A stretch of 64,000 nucleotides of DNA, taken from assembly GCA_963755695.1 (NCBI GenBank), contig CAVWLB010000010.1:1364001-1428000 (forward strand). The letters run 5' to 3'. Each line of letters begins with the position of its first letter. The first letter of the stretch is position 1. Shown here one piece after another: positions 7,547-17,008 of this stretch. Below the pieces are notes generated by a model. It had not been told where the DNA came from, searched no databases, and saw only the letters and a program-made list of their open reading frames with translations. Source of the DNA: QHWT01 sp963755695 (lineage in GTDB: Bacteria > Acidobacteriota > Vicinamibacteria > Vicinamibacterales > 2-12-FULL-66-21). A program made the position numbers and the translations under genes.

Positions 7547-9184
7547 AGCGGCTCCGCGTGGCTTCAATCCTACTCCGGGGTGCGTGCGAAGATTGGGCTC
7601 GGACCAGACGTCAGCCGGGACGACGAGGCCTTCGCCTTCCGTCACGCGTACTGCTACGCCGTGTCCAGGTTGCAGGCGAATCCCGCGCCTCGCGCGAAAC
7701 TCGTGCTCGCCCGCGACCCTCGTCCGACCGGCGCCGCGCTCGCGCGCGCGCAGGCGCGCGGGCTCGTGACCGCGTGTCACGATCTGGGCGTCGAGCTCGA
7801 GTTGATCGATCTCGGCGTCCTGCCCACTCCGCTGTGGCAGCACTCGGTCCGGCTGTTCGAGGCCCACGGCGGCGTGATGATCACCGCAAGTCACAATCCG
7901 GTGGACCAAAACGGGTGGAAGTACGCAACCGGCTTCGACACATTCGGCGTCGACCCGGCACCTCCCGGCGCCCTGCTGTCAGCGGCGGAGATGGGGCACC
8001 TGATCCGTGCCGCGAATGCCTTCGACCCGCACCCCTGGCGTTCTCCCCTCAGGTCGGTGACGGACAACGTCGCCCGCGAACGCGCCATCGACAACTACGT
8101 CGGTTTTCTCTCCGAGGCCTACTTCGCCGATGCACCGGGCGTGCGAGTGGTGCTCGACCCGAATGGCGGCGCCGCCAGTACGGTCGCCGAACGTGCCTTT
8201 CGTGCGCTTGGCGTCGAGCCAATTCTCGTCAATGGTGTTGAAGGAGAGGTCGCGCATGAGATCGATGTGGAGCAAGCGCGGCCCGACGGCACCCATGTGC
8301 TCGACGACGTGGCCAGGCGGGTGCGAGCGGAAAACGCGCTCTTCGGTCTGGCGTACGATTTCGACGCGGATCGCGGGAATCTGACTTACATCGATGGTGA
8401 CGGAAAAACCCACATCCCGTCGCCCCAGGCCTCTGCGGCAATGAACACCGCGATTGCGCTTGCCGTCCACCAGCGTTCCGGCGATTCGCGCCGTCCGGCG
8501 GTGGTCGCCTCCGACGCGACGTCCTGTCGCGTCAAGCAGGTCGCCGCCGCCTTTGGGGCGGACGTCTTCGAAGTGGAGACTGGCGAGATCAACGTCGTCA
8601 CCAAGATGCAGGACCTCGAGCGCCACGGTTTCTGTGCGGTCATCGGCGTCGAAGGCCCGAATGGCGGCACCATCTTCTCGGGCACCACCTGCCGCGATGG
8701 AACGCTAGTCGGCGCCGGCGCGCTCCTCGCAGCCGCGGATGCCGAACTCCGCAGGATCATCGCGCAGGCGCTCGCACGCGGCCGGGACATGCGTCCTGAC
8801 CTGGCAGGTTTCATCGAAGTCCTGCCCGCACAGCGTTCGTTTATGGAGCGGCACGACGGTCCGGCGGATTGGAACCGGACGGTCGATACGTTCGATCGGG
8901 CCTTCCCCGGCCTGTTCGCGTCAGAACTGGCGCGGACGTGGGAGCGATTCGACGTGGTGTATTCGTACACCCGGTACGTTGGTCCCGAGCGGCCGAGCGC
9001 CGCCTGGTACGGATGGAAGGCGCGGCTGTTTCGCCCCGGGGCTGAGGGTTTCCTCTGGATCCGCGGATCGAAAACCGAGGCCGGGGTCGCACGCGTGGTC
9101 GGAGACGCGCCGGATGAGGTCTCGGCGCGCACCCTCGTCGACCTGGGCCGGCGGCTGCTCGAAGAGAGCCGCGCCTCCGTTTAG
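7544..9184 (+). CDS. Phosphoglucomutase/phosphomannomutase family protein
   Basis: This 546-residue alpha-D-phosphohexomutase interconverts sugar-1- and sugar-6-phosphates in the cytoplasm. The active-site phosphoserine motif is ITASHNP (Ser116), the Mg2+ site is DFDADR (Asp272/274/276), and the C-terminal phosphate-binding loop is RGSKTEAG. The sugar-binding loop reads GVEGPNGG in place of the common GEESGH-type loop, so the exact sugar specificity is open. Start: ATG 7544 gives MSGSAWLQSYSG; ATG 7535 would add three residues. It is convergent with the VWA gene, with a GGCGCC palindrome in the gap. Confidence 0.85.
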   Translation: MSGSAWLQSYSGVRAKIGLGPDVSRDDEAFAFRHAYCYAVSRLQANPAPRAKLVLARDPRPTGAALARAQARGLVTACHDLGVELELIDLGVLPTPLWQHSVRLFEAHGGVMITASHNPVDQNGWKYATGFDTFGVDPAPPGALLSAAEMGHLIRAANAFDPHPWRSPLRSVTDNVARERAIDNYVGFLSEAYFADAPGVRVVLDPNGGAASTVAERAFRALGVEPILVNGVEGEVAHEIDVEQARPDGTHVLDDVARRVRAENALFGLAYDFDADRGNLTYIDGDGKTHIPSPQASAAMNTAIALAVHQRSGDSRRPAVVASDATSCRVKQVAAAFGADVFEVETGEINVVTKMQDLERHGFCAVIGVEGPNGGTIFSGTTCRDGTLVGAGALLAAADAELRRIIAQALARGRDMRPDLAGFIEVLPAQRSFMERHDGPADWNRTVDTFDRAFPGLFASELARTWERFDVVYSYTRYVGPERPSAAWYGWKARLFRPGAEGFLWIRGSKTEAGVARVVGDAPDEVSARTLVDLGRRLLEESRASV

Positions 9185-9208
9185 CAGGTTGTAGCTGAAA
9201 GGGGTGTG

Positions 9209-9229
9209 GGCGCCCTCTGTAGAGGCGCC
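9209..9229. terminator. GGCGCC palindrome between convergent genes
   Basis: GGCGCC (9209-9214) and GGCGCC (9224-9229) flank a short near-palindromic centre. It lies 25 bp after the mutase stop and 20 bp before the end of the convergent VWA gene. There is no T tract, so a terminator role is only plausible. Confidence 0.35.
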
Positions 9230-9248
9230 GCGTGAAGCCGGGCCTGGG

Positions 9249-10187
9249 CTACTCGCCGGTCGCTGGACGTCCCGAACGCGTCGCAAAGTAGCCGCTTCGC
9301 GCTCGAACGGTCAGACCGCGTCGGTGGGTCGTGACGTCGATGCGGTGCCAGCCGGTCGTGGGGTCCGCCTCAATCGCGAGAAAATACTGCTGCCGCAGTT
9401 CGGCCATGAGCGCCGCAATCGCTCGCGGGGTCTCGAGTGCGGCGACGTGGCTTACGTCCCCGCCGGTCCAGTAGGCAAGTTGTGCCAGCGGGTCTTCCCG
9501 CTCCTCGATCCGTAGAAGTACGTCAGGCGTCGACTCCACGGCAATGGCGTAGACCGGCACGTCGATCGCGCTGGCGAGGCCGGAAACTTCAGGTGCCGAC
9601 AGGGTGCTGCTGGTGTCCGCGCCGTCCGTGATCACGATGACTGCGCGCCGCTGGCCACGGCGTTCGGCCAACCGCTTCGCCGTCTCGCCGATGGCGTCAT
9701 ACAACGACGTCAGGCCCCACGCGTCGACCGTGTCGAGCGCCTGACGGATGCCGTTGGTGTCCTTGGTGAAGGCGGTCTCCTGCCGGAGCGCCTTGTCGAA
9801 CGTGAAGAGCGCAATTTCATCGGACGGACGATTCACCCACTTCAACAACTCGTCGACGACTTCCCTGCCGCGAGACCAGTTGCGGCCGCGCATGCTGCCG
9901 CTGGTATCGACGAGCACCGCCAGGCTTACCGACGCGTCGTCTGTGGCCCTGAAGTCAAGGATCCGGCGAGGCTGGCTGTTTTCGAGAACATGGAAGTCGT
10001 TCTGTTCCAGGTTGCGCACGATCCGATTGCGCGAGTCGCGCACCACGGCACTGATCGGCACGAGCGAAACCGACGTCCGGAAGGTCGCGCGAGCTTCCTG
10101 CGCCCAGACCGAAGAGCGGTGCTGAACGACGCCCGCGAGCGCGACAAAAGCCGCCGTCAGGACAACCGTGACGCATAGACGTTTCAT
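9249..10187 (-). CDS. VWA-domain exported protein (Acidobacterial VWFA-related family)
   Basis: This 312-residue protein has a signal peptide (MKRLCVTVV onward, cleavage near WAQ-EA). An N-terminal beta domain (VSLVPISAVVRDSRNRIVRNL.. DFHVLEN) precedes a von Willebrand A domain with a MIDAS site DTSGSM (Asp94) and VITDGADTSST. This arrangement matches the Acidobacterial VWFA-related family; such proteins bind a divalent metal and probably a protein partner outside the cytoplasm, but the biological role is unknown. The frame is open 18 codons further upstream, but the ATG at 10187 is chosen because the signal peptide starts there. Confidence 0.85.
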   Translation of the reverse strand: MKRLCVTVVLTAAFVALAGVVQHRSSVWAQEARATFRTSVSLVPISAVVRDSRNRIVRNLEQNDFHVLENSQPRRILDFRATDDASVSLAVLVDTSGSMRGRNWSRGREVVDELLKWVNRPSDEIALFTFDKALRQETAFTKDTNGIRQALDTVDAWGLTSLYDAIGETAKRLAERRGQRRAVIVITDGADTSSTLSAPEVSGLASAIDVPVYAIAVESTPDVLLRIEEREDPLAQLAYWTGGDVSHVAALETPRAIAALMAELRQQYFLAIEADPTTGWHRIDVTTHRRGLTVRARSGYFATRSGRPATGE

Positions 10188-10409
10188 ATCCGTACCCAGG
10201 ATCCCAAATCTGTAATCGGCGATTGCGGCGGAGCGGCCCAAATCAAGCCTGGTTGCCAGCCTTCGTATCGGTTTGACGACTTACTGAAGTTATGGGGTTC
10301 CAGAGAACGCAAGGAACGCGCCAGCCCTCACTTGTGACCAACGGCGCGGTACGGGGAGATGGAACCACGGCGAGATCGAAACGTATTCGATTCGAGTGTC
10401 GCGACTGCT

Positions 10410-10916
10410 ATGACTGACGTCTCGATTCGCGCCGAAAAAACACCGGATCACCAGGCCATCCGTCAGGTGAACGAGGCGGCGTTTGGCACCACCGAAGAAG
10501 CTGACCTGGTCGAGTCCTTGCGGAGAGATGGGACGGCCCTGATTTCGCTGGTTGCCGAATCGGGGGGGCGCCCCGTCGGCCACATTCTGTTCAGCCGCAT
10601 GTGGATTGACACCGCGACCGGGGCGATCGCAGCGGTCGCCCTGGCGCCGATGGCGGTGTCCCCCGAGTACCAGCGTCAGGGTATCGGCAAGAAGCTGGTT
10701 GGACGCGGTCTCGTCGAATTGCGGGCTCGAGGGGAGCAGATCGTCATCGTTGTCGGACATCCCGAGTATTACCCGCGGTTCGGATTCTCGTCGCTGCTGA
10801 CACGCCCGCTCGAGAGTCCGTTCGCTTCGGAGGCGTTCATGGCGCTCGAGCTGTGCGACGGCGCGCTCGATGGTGTTCGCGGGCGAGTCAGATATCCGCC
10901 AGCCTTTGGGCTGTGA
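10410..10916 (+). CDS. GNAT-family N-acetyltransferase (YhbS-like)
   Basis: This 168-residue cytoplasmic protein has the GNAT fold: VALAPMAVSPEYQRQGIGKKLV holds the acetyl-CoA-binding Q/RxxGxG/A motif (QRQGIGKK), followed by the PEYYPRFGF block typical of the YhbS-like subgroup. It should transfer an acetyl group to an amine; the substrate cannot be predicted. ATG 10410 is chosen over the in-frame 10359 because it gives the normal family N-terminus (MTDVSIRAEK). It is convergent with the receptor gene with only 16 bp between stops. Confidence 0.85.
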   Translation: MTDVSIRAEKTPDHQAIRQVNEAAFGTTEEADLVESLRRDGTALISLVAESGGRPVGHILFSRMWIDTATGAIAAVALAPMAVSPEYQRQGIGKKLVGRGLVELRARGEQIVIVVGHPEYYPRFGFSSLLTRPLESPFASEAFMALELCDGALDGVRGRVRYPPAFGL

Positions 10917-10932
10917 CGGTCCTCATCCTCCT

Positions 10933-13755
10933 TCAGAATCTCACCCGCGCGCCAAACTGAAACGATCGTGGTTCGCCGACAGCGGTGACCTGACCGAATG
11001 TCGGCAGCGGATCGGACGGATAAGCTCCGGTTCCGAACGTGGTGTTGCGAGTGACGACGTTGACGTGGTTGGTGAGGTTGAATCCCTCAACGAGCGCTTC
11101 GATCTCCAGGCGGGTGGCGAGCCGGAACGATCGGCTCAACCTTGCGCTCAGGCTGAAGAAGTCGCTGCCGACGCCAGCGTTGCGATCGATGAATTCGCCA
11201 CTGACCACCGGTCTTGCCGGCGTGCCCTGAATGGTCGTCACCCCCGACAAAATGTTGAAGGGGGGCGCCGAGTAGGCCTGCAGCATTCCGCTCAACTGGA
11301 ATCCGTGAGTGATGTGTTCCCAGGTCGTGACCGCGGGGGACATCGGGGAGTGAACCGCGCCGTTCACCACCAGCCGATGCCGTTGGTCGTCGTCCGAGCG
11401 TCCCCAGTCCTTCGACAGATCAAACGGGTCAATCGGTGAACTGAAGAAGAACTCGCCGACGTTGTTCATCGATTTCGAGAACGTGTATGAAACCCGGTAG
11501 TCGCCCCACGCCGAAGGACGTTGCATGAACGAGACGTGGAGTCCATGGTAGTTGGACCTGCCGGCCGACGAGTACTGATTGTTGTTCGCATACGTCGGGT
11601 TCGGCCGGCATCCGTTGTTGGTGCCAGTCGCGACGCAGCTCGGCACGTTCTGATTGATCGACATCAACAAACCGCTGCCGCTCAGATACTGATACCCCAC
11701 GCTGAGGGTCGCGCGAGAGCCCAGTTGATGCTCGACCTCCACGCTGGCCTGGCGCGAGTACGCATTCTGCAGGTCATCATCCATGGTGGTAAGGCTTGCC
11801 AGTGTGACCGACGGAACCAGGGCGGAGAGGATCTTGGGAAACGTCGGCGCGCCAGCCTGGGTCGGCGACAGGCTGACATTGGTTTGACGCAGGCTACCGA
11901 GGTCCGTCGAGTTTCCCGCGGACAACAGGGCGTTGGCCAGCGCGCGAAGCGGGGCCCGATCGTAGAACAACCCGGCACCGGCGCGGACGATCGTGCGGCG
12001 GGAGTTGAAAGGGGACCAGACAATTCCGACCCGCGGCGAAACGTTGTTCGTATCGGTGTTGATGGTCTCCAGGAACTGTAGATCGTACCGAACACCGGCA
12101 TTAAGCGTCACGCTGGCGCTCGCCTTCCATTCATCTTGAACGTAGACGCCAACGTTCGGGTTGGTTTGCGAGACGTCGGTCGCGCCGAACGTCTGGGTGA
12201 ATCCCGCGTTGTTGTAGGTGCCGGCCAGGAAGTTCGCCAGCGACGAGAAGGTGTAGGTCCCCCGGTTCGCTCGTGGAAAGGTAATCCGGTCGTCGTTGTA
12301 CAGGAAGTCGGCGCCAAGCCGAAGCGCGTGCGCGCCCGCCTGATGCGAGAGGTTGTTGACCACCTGATACATCCGATTGCTCCGCCGCGTCGGGCTGCTC
12401 GAAAGCGTTCCGAACGATGCGACGCCGGCGATGCTCACGGAGGGCCCGATGGGATCGGTCGGCGGCGCTTTCAGATCGCTGTCGGCAAACTGCGCGCGCG
12501 TTTCGAGAACGGTTCGCATCGAGAGCGTCATGGTGTTACTGAACGCGATCGTCTGATCCAGATTCTCCAGGCCCGCCGACGCGCTCGGCGCGCTCAGTCC
12601 ACCGGCGCCGCGCGAGTTGTCAGAGCTCACGTCGTACAAGCTGTACCGAAGGCTGAACTGGTCGCGGCCGCTCGCCTGATGATCAACCTTGAGCAGAAGA
12701 TTGGTGGTGTCGACGGGATTGGGATAGATGCCGGTCGTGACCTGCGGCCCTTGATAGCCTGCCGATGTCAGCCGGGCGTTTATCGCTCCGACGTTACCCG
12801 GGGCAATGGTGACCAGGCCGGTCTGATCCAATCGGCGCTGCTCGACGTTTCCAAAATAGAAGGACCGATCGGACGCGATTGGCCCGCCCAGACTCGCACC
12901 GTACTGGGACTGGTTCATCGGCAAGGCGGTCCCCGAGAGCGCGTTCGCCGCGTTCAACCGATCGTCCCGGAGGTAGTCGTACGCCGTCCCGCGCAGCACA
13001 TTCGTGCCGCTCTTGGTGACGATGTTGACGTAGCCGCCGAGCGCACGCCCAAGTTCGGCCTGCCCGCCTGAAGTGACGACCTGAACCTGCTCGACGGCAT
13101 CGAGGCCATAGGTGATTCCGCTGAGCGCCGCCGCATCGTCGTTGGCCGAGAGGCCATCGACAATGAAGTTGTTCGAGAGATTGCGCTGGCTTCCCACCGA
13201 AAGGGTGACGCCTGGAACCGCCGACGTTTCCGGAAACAGCTGCGTGTTGGCCACGTTGGTTGGTGAAACCCCTGGAACCAGAAGCGCGACATCCAGGAAG
13301 TTGCGGCCGTTGAGCGGTAACGTCCTGACTTCGGCCTCCGAGACGGTGGCGGCAATCTGGCTTCGGGCCGCTTCGAGCACGCTGGCCTCGCCGGTTACGG
13401 TGACGCTCGCGTCGACCGCACCAACGCTCAACGTGATGGGGAGCTCGAACGCGGAACCAACAGTCAAGGTCAGGGCACGCGTCGCGTCCTTGAAGCCCTG
13501 CTGGCTCACCCTGATCTCGGATGGCCCGATGCGCAGATACGGGAAGCGGAAGCGACCCTCGCGATCCGTCACCGCCGTTCCGATCGCGTTGGTTTGAATC
13601 TGGCGGACGACGACCTGCGCTCCGGGGACGACTGCGCCCGACGGGTCCGTCACCCGTCCGCTGACGCTTGCATAGTCAACCGACTGCTGAGCAACGACGG
13701 GACAGGCGCACGCCAGCACTACGCACGCGAGCGCGACCACTTTCAGATACCGCAC
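10933..13755 (-). CDS. Carboxypeptidase-regulatory / TonB-dependent receptor (Oar-like)
   Basis: This 940-residue outer-membrane protein has a signal peptide (MRYLKVVALACVVLACA.. cleaved near VVAQQ), a carboxypeptidase-regulatory-like beta-sandwich (about 27-110: ASVSGRVTDPSGAVVPGAQV), a plug domain (about 120-250, with LPLNGRNFLDVALLVPGV) and a long beta-barrel ending FGARVRF. This is the Oar-like TonB receptor class that is greatly expanded in Acidobacteria and usually linked to uptake of glycans, peptides or chelates. GTG 13755 is chosen because AGGAGG lies 7-8 nt upstream (13761-13768); the open frame reaches 14172. A small Cys/His-rich secreted protein is encoded just upstream on the same strand. 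Confidence 0.88.
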   Translation of the reverse strand: MRYLKVVALACVVLACACPVVAQQSVDYASVSGRVTDPSGAVVPGAQVVVRQIQTNAIGTAVTDREGRFRFPYLRIGPSEIRVSQQGFKDATRALTLTVGSAFELPITLSVGAVDASVTVTGEASVLEAARSQIAATVSEAEVRTLPLNGRNFLDVALLVPGVSPTNVANTQLFPETSAVPGVTLSVGSQRNLSNNFIVDGLSANDDAAALSGITYGLDAVEQVQVVTSGGQAELGRALGGYVNIVTKSGTNVLRGTAYDYLRDDRLNAANALSGTALPMNQSQYGASLGGPIASDRSFYFGNVEQRRLDQTGLVTIAPGNVGAINARLTSAGYQGPQVTTGIYPNPVDTTNLLLKVDHQASGRDQFSLRYSLYDVSSDNSRGAGGLSAPSASAGLENLDQTIAFSNTMTLSMRTVLETRAQFADSDLKAPPTDPIGPSVSIAGVASFGTLSSSPTRRSNRMYQVVNNLSHQAGAHALRLGADFLYNDDRITFPRANRGTYTFSSLANFLAGTYNNAGFTQTFGATDVSQTNPNVGVYVQDEWKASASVTLNAGVRYDLQFLETINTDTNNVSPRVGIVWSPFNSRRTIVRAGAGLFYDRAPLRALANALLSAGNSTDLGSLRQTNVSLSPTQAGAPTFPKILSALVPSVTLASLTTMDDDLQNAYSRQASVEVEHQLGSRATLSVGYQYLSGSGLLMSINQNVPSCVATGTNNGCRPNPTYANNNQYSSAGRSNYHGLHVSFMQRPSAWGDYRVSYTFSKSMNNVGEFFFSSPIDPFDLSKDWGRSDDDQRHRLVVNGAVHSPMSPAVTTWEHITHGFQLSGMLQAYSAPPFNILSGVTTIQGTPARPVVSGEFIDRNAGVGSDFFSLSARLSRSFRLATRLEIEALVEGFNLTNHVNVVTRNTTFGTGAYPSDPLPTFGQVTAVGEPRSFQFGARVRF

Positions 13756-13832
13756 AAAACACCTCCTCCGGACAACGGCACCAGACGGCTCGGGGCACAC
13801 CGGTTTGCCGCCGAGCAACGAACGGGTGAGCG

Positions 13833-14264
13833 TTATGCGCGGGGAGGAGGCGAGTCGGGAGGTGCGAGACGAGTAGTCGGATGCTCCTCGGCTTCCATCG
13901 TGCTGGAGCATCGTGAACGATCCGGCAGGGACTGTGCCGAACGGGTCAGCACACCGTGATTCGAGAGAAGGGCAACCAGCGCCGCCACTGGAGGGTTGCA
14001 CGTCCCACGCATCGAGCAGAGGTCTCGGGATCGTTGATCCTCGTCGTGAACGGTTCCGCGATGCATCGGACAAGGAAGACCGTCCGCTGCTCGCATCGGG
14101 CACGGCGCCGGAGTGGCGTTGGTATGACAGCTCGTTTGCCGAGCAGCAACCGACCGCAGATGCGTGGCGCACGCGTCAAACGGGACAAGAGCCGAGAGCG
14201 ACGTCGCTTGAAGGACGATCCAGCCAGCCGCCAGAAGCCGCAGGTGCCGTCGAAGCGCGGTCAT
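13833..14264 (-). CDS. Small secreted Cys/His/Met-rich hypothetical protein
   Basis: The 143-residue product has a signal peptide (MTALRRHLRLLAAGWIVLQ..SALVPFDACA). The mature part holds closely spaced metal-ligand-type residues: ARQTSCHTN, CPMRAADGLPCPMHRG, then CSMRGTCNPP. No family was recognised with certainty. The 77-bp gap to the receptor gene downstream on the same strand suggests co-transcription. The Cys-Pro-Met/His pattern makes metal (for example copper) binding a fair guess, but this is inference. ATG 14264 is preferred because the signal peptide begins there. The long plus-strand open frames over it look like shadows. Confidence 0.55.
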   Translation of the reverse strand: MTALRRHLRLLAAGWIVLQATSLSALVPFDACATHLRSVAARQTSCHTNATPAPCPMRAADGLPCPMHRGTVHDEDQRSRDLCSMRGTCNPPVAALVALLSNHGVLTRSAQSLPDRSRCSSTMEAEEHPTTRLAPPDSPPPRA

Positions 14265-14558
14265 GGTCTCATTCAGCTTAGCGGAGGCGCGGGTACGGCG
14301 CAACCACGGGCCCCGGCGGAACGGCCAGCGCTTCACCCGCAACACCGCGCACCCGATCGCGCTCGAAATTGTCTCCGCGGTCAGATGGCAGCGGTTTAGC
14401 TACATCGTGCACCAGAGCGTTCGATACCCGGTCGATCTCCACGGTATATTGACGAGTAGTCCGGACATTTTGGTGTGGCTGGCGGCGACGCCGCGACGTC
14501 TTGCCGCGACCAAGCACGCCAGCCACGAGATGCCGCGGACCGTAACGTGAGGTTTCGC

Positions 14559-16754
14559 ATGCGGTCAGCCACCGCGCTGCTGCTCTTTGGATGCTTGATC
14601 ACCCCGAGCGCAGCGATCGCCCAGACTCAGCCGTCACGACCGAAGGTTGGCGTCGCCTTCGGCGGAGGGAGCGCTCGCGGGCTTGCGCACATCGGGGTGA
14701 TCCAATGGTTCGAGGAGCACCACATTCCAATCGACCTCGCAGCCGGAACGAGCATGGGAGGGCTTGTCGGCGGCGCCTTTGCGACCGGCATGTCCGCGGC
14801 GGAGCTGCGGGCGCTCATCAGCGGCACCGACTGGGACACGATGTTCGGCAGTTCGTCATTTCCTTACAAGAATCTGCGCCGCAAGGAAGATTCCCGGAGC
14901 TATCCGTCGCGACTCGAGTTCGGACTCAAGCGGGGCATCGTTCCACCATCCTCATTGAATGACGGGCAGCAGGTCGACCTGTTTCTGGCGCGCATCGCAG
15001 CACCCTATTACGCGCTCGAACGCTTTGACGATCTTCCGACTCCCTTTCGCGTCGTTGCCGTCGATCTGCGTGCCGGAGAGAAGGTGGTGATCGGCAGCGG
15101 CTCGCTGGCCACCGCCATGCGCGCGACGATGTCTCTCCCGGGGGTGTTCCCGCCGGTCTCACGCGACGGTCGCGTGCTGGTTGACGGCGGGGTTCTGGAC
15201 AACATCCCGGCGGACGTCGTCCGCGAGTCGGGCGCTGACGTGGTCATTGCGATCGATGTCGGCTACGCTCCGGACGACGACGTGAACTACTCGATGTTCG
15301 GCCTGCTCGGCCGCACCGTCGACGCGATGATGCGGACGTCGATCCGTGTGGCACTGGCGCAGGCCGACATGACCATCGCGATTGACGTGCAGGGTTTCGG
15401 GTCGCTGGACTGGCGCCGGTCCGACGAGTTGATCACCCGCGGCTACGAGGCCGCCGAGAAGAGGCGTGACGAGCTCCTCAAGTACCGGGTCTCGGATGAG
15501 GAGTGGAAGTCCTGGGTTGACGCACGCGCACGCCGGCGCAAGACAACCATTCCTCCACCGGCCTTCGTCACGACGTCCGGCGTAGAGCCCGCGGACGCGG
15601 CCCTCGTAGAGCGCGCGCTCGAACGGCATCTCAACGCGCCCCTGGACATACCGTCCCTCGAGCGCGATCTCGCCACCTTGTCCGGCCTCGATCGATACCA
15701 GGCAATCGACTGGCAGATGACCGACCAGAACGGGCGCACCGGCCTCATGGTCCGGGCCCGCGAGAAAGTCTACGCTCCTCCTTTCTTGATGCTCGGCCTC
15801 AACATCGAGAACACCACCTCCGAAGATTTTCGGGTGCGGCTCGCCGCACGCTATCTCAAGTTCGACGTGGTGGGTTCAGGCTCCGAACTTCGCGTCGACG
15901 GCGCGGTGGGCGCCGATCCCAATGTCGCGATCGGCCTCTACAGACCGATTGGCAAGACACGACTCTTCGTGCGTCCGTTCGCCGCTGCGCAGAAGCGAAC
16001 CTTCAGCTTCACTCACGACGGTGCGGTCCTTGCCGAGTACACCGAGGGGCGTGTCCTGGCAGGCGGTGATTTCGGAGTCAACTTGTCGAGGGTCAGCGAG
16101 CTGGCCGGCGGCGTTCTCGTGGGTCACGTGGACGACAGCGTCCGCGCCGGCAATCCGAACCTGCCGGAATTGTCCGGTGCGGAAGTGACGGCAACGCTGC
16201 ATTGGGTCATCGATCAACAGGACAGTCCAGCCATTCCATCTCAGGGCACGCGAGCCGTGGCAGTCCTTTCACAGACATTTACATCGCCGGACGTTCCGGG
16301 GTTTGCGCGAACGAATCGCGATCTGACCCAGGCCGAGATGTCGGTTTCGTCTTTCTTCCGCCTCGACCGGCGTCATCGGCTGTTCGTCGTTGCATCAGGG
16401 GGAACCTCCTTTGATGATCAGCCCCTGCCGACGCGTCAATTTTCGCTGGGGTATCCGTTCGTCCTCGACGCATTCAGCGTTGGTGAGCGGCGCGGCGATC
16501 ACTACGCGGCCCTGACCGTCGGGGCGCTCCGGCAGGTAGCGCGGCTGCCCGATTTCATGGGGGGCCCGGTCTTCATCGGGTCGTGGTTCGAGAACGGCTC
16601 GGCCTTCAATTCCCACGAGAACGCCGACGTCAACTCGCATCTTGCCGTGGGCTTCCTGATGGACACCCTCGTCGGACCCGCGATCATTGCTACCAGTTTT
16701 GGACTGGACGGTGGATGGCGGACCATCGTCGGTATCGGGCGCATTTTTCGGTGA
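14559..16754 (+). CDS. Patatin-like phospholipase with C-terminal outer-membrane (Omp85-like) barrel domain
   Basis: The 731-residue protein has a signal peptide (about 1-24, ..AAIAQ), then a patatin domain with the oxyanion loop GGGSARGLAH, nucleophile elbow GTSMGG (Ser65) and catalytic DGG (Asp209). After about residue 330 a POTRA-like linker and a beta-strand-rich bacterial surface antigen domain follow. This is the architecture of PlpD/FplA-type (type Vd) autotransported phospholipases, where the barrel anchors or exports the lipase. The activity would be acyl-ester hydrolysis of phospholipids outside or at the outer membrane. ATG 14559 is favoured by the signal peptide; GTG 14547 is an alternative. 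Confidence 0.85.
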   Translation: MRSATALLLFGCLITPSAAIAQTQPSRPKVGVAFGGGSARGLAHIGVIQWFEEHHIPIDLAAGTSMGGLVGGAFATGMSAAELRALISGTDWDTMFGSSSFPYKNLRRKEDSRSYPSRLEFGLKRGIVPPSSLNDGQQVDLFLARIAAPYYALERFDDLPTPFRVVAVDLRAGEKVVIGSGSLATAMRATMSLPGVFPPVSRDGRVLVDGGVLDNIPADVVRESGADVVIAIDVGYAPDDDVNYSMFGLLGRTVDAMMRTSIRVALAQADMTIAIDVQGFGSLDWRRSDELITRGYEAAEKRRDELLKYRVSDEEWKSWVDARARRRKTTIPPPAFVTTSGVEPADAALVERALERHLNAPLDIPSLERDLATLSGLDRYQAIDWQMTDQNGRTGLMVRAREKVYAPPFLMLGLNIENTTSEDFRVRLAARYLKFDVVGSGSELRVDGAVGADPNVAIGLYRPIGKTRLFVRPFAAAQKRTFSFTHDGAVLAEYTEGRVLAGGDFGVNLSRVSELAGGVLVGHVDDSVRAGNPNLPELSGAEVTATLHWVIDQQDSPAIPSQGTRAVAVLSQTFTSPDVPGFARTNRDLTQAEMSVSSFFRLDRRHRLFVVASGGTSFDDQPLPTRQFSLGYPFVLDAFSVGERRGDHYAALTVGALRQVARLPDFMGGPVFIGSWFENGSAFNSHENADVNSHLAVGFLMDTLVGPAIIATSFGLDGGWRTIVGIGRIFR

Positions 16755-16772
16755 CGAGATGAGGAGGATGCG

Positions 16773-16798
16773 CGGGTCCGTTTGGGAGCACGGACCCG
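16773..16798 (+). terminator. Stem-loop after patatin gene
   Basis: A perfect 9-bp stem CGGGTCCGT / ACGGACCCG with an 8-nt loop starts 19 bp after the stop codon. It lacks a T tract, so it may stabilise the mRNA end rather than terminate. Confidence 0.45.
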
Positions 16799-17008
16799 GC
16801 TCGATACGGTATGGCGACAGAGGCAGGGCGTGGGCTTGGCTCAGTTCCCGCTCAGTTGCATCGGACTCGGACCATGAACGGGGATCGGCAGGACCCTTGA
16901 AGACTGAGATAGCCTCACACTCGATAAGGGTACGGAAGTACCGCGGTTGATAGATCCCACGAAGGTGGTAAGGAAAGTCACTCCCGAGGAAGACTTCGCA
17001 CGTTCCCG

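Noticed and set aside
13756..14172. Longer N-terminus for the Oar-like receptor
   Set aside because: GTG 13755 has an AGGAGG site and begins the signal peptide; the extension overlaps the Cys-rich gene and lacks family sequence.
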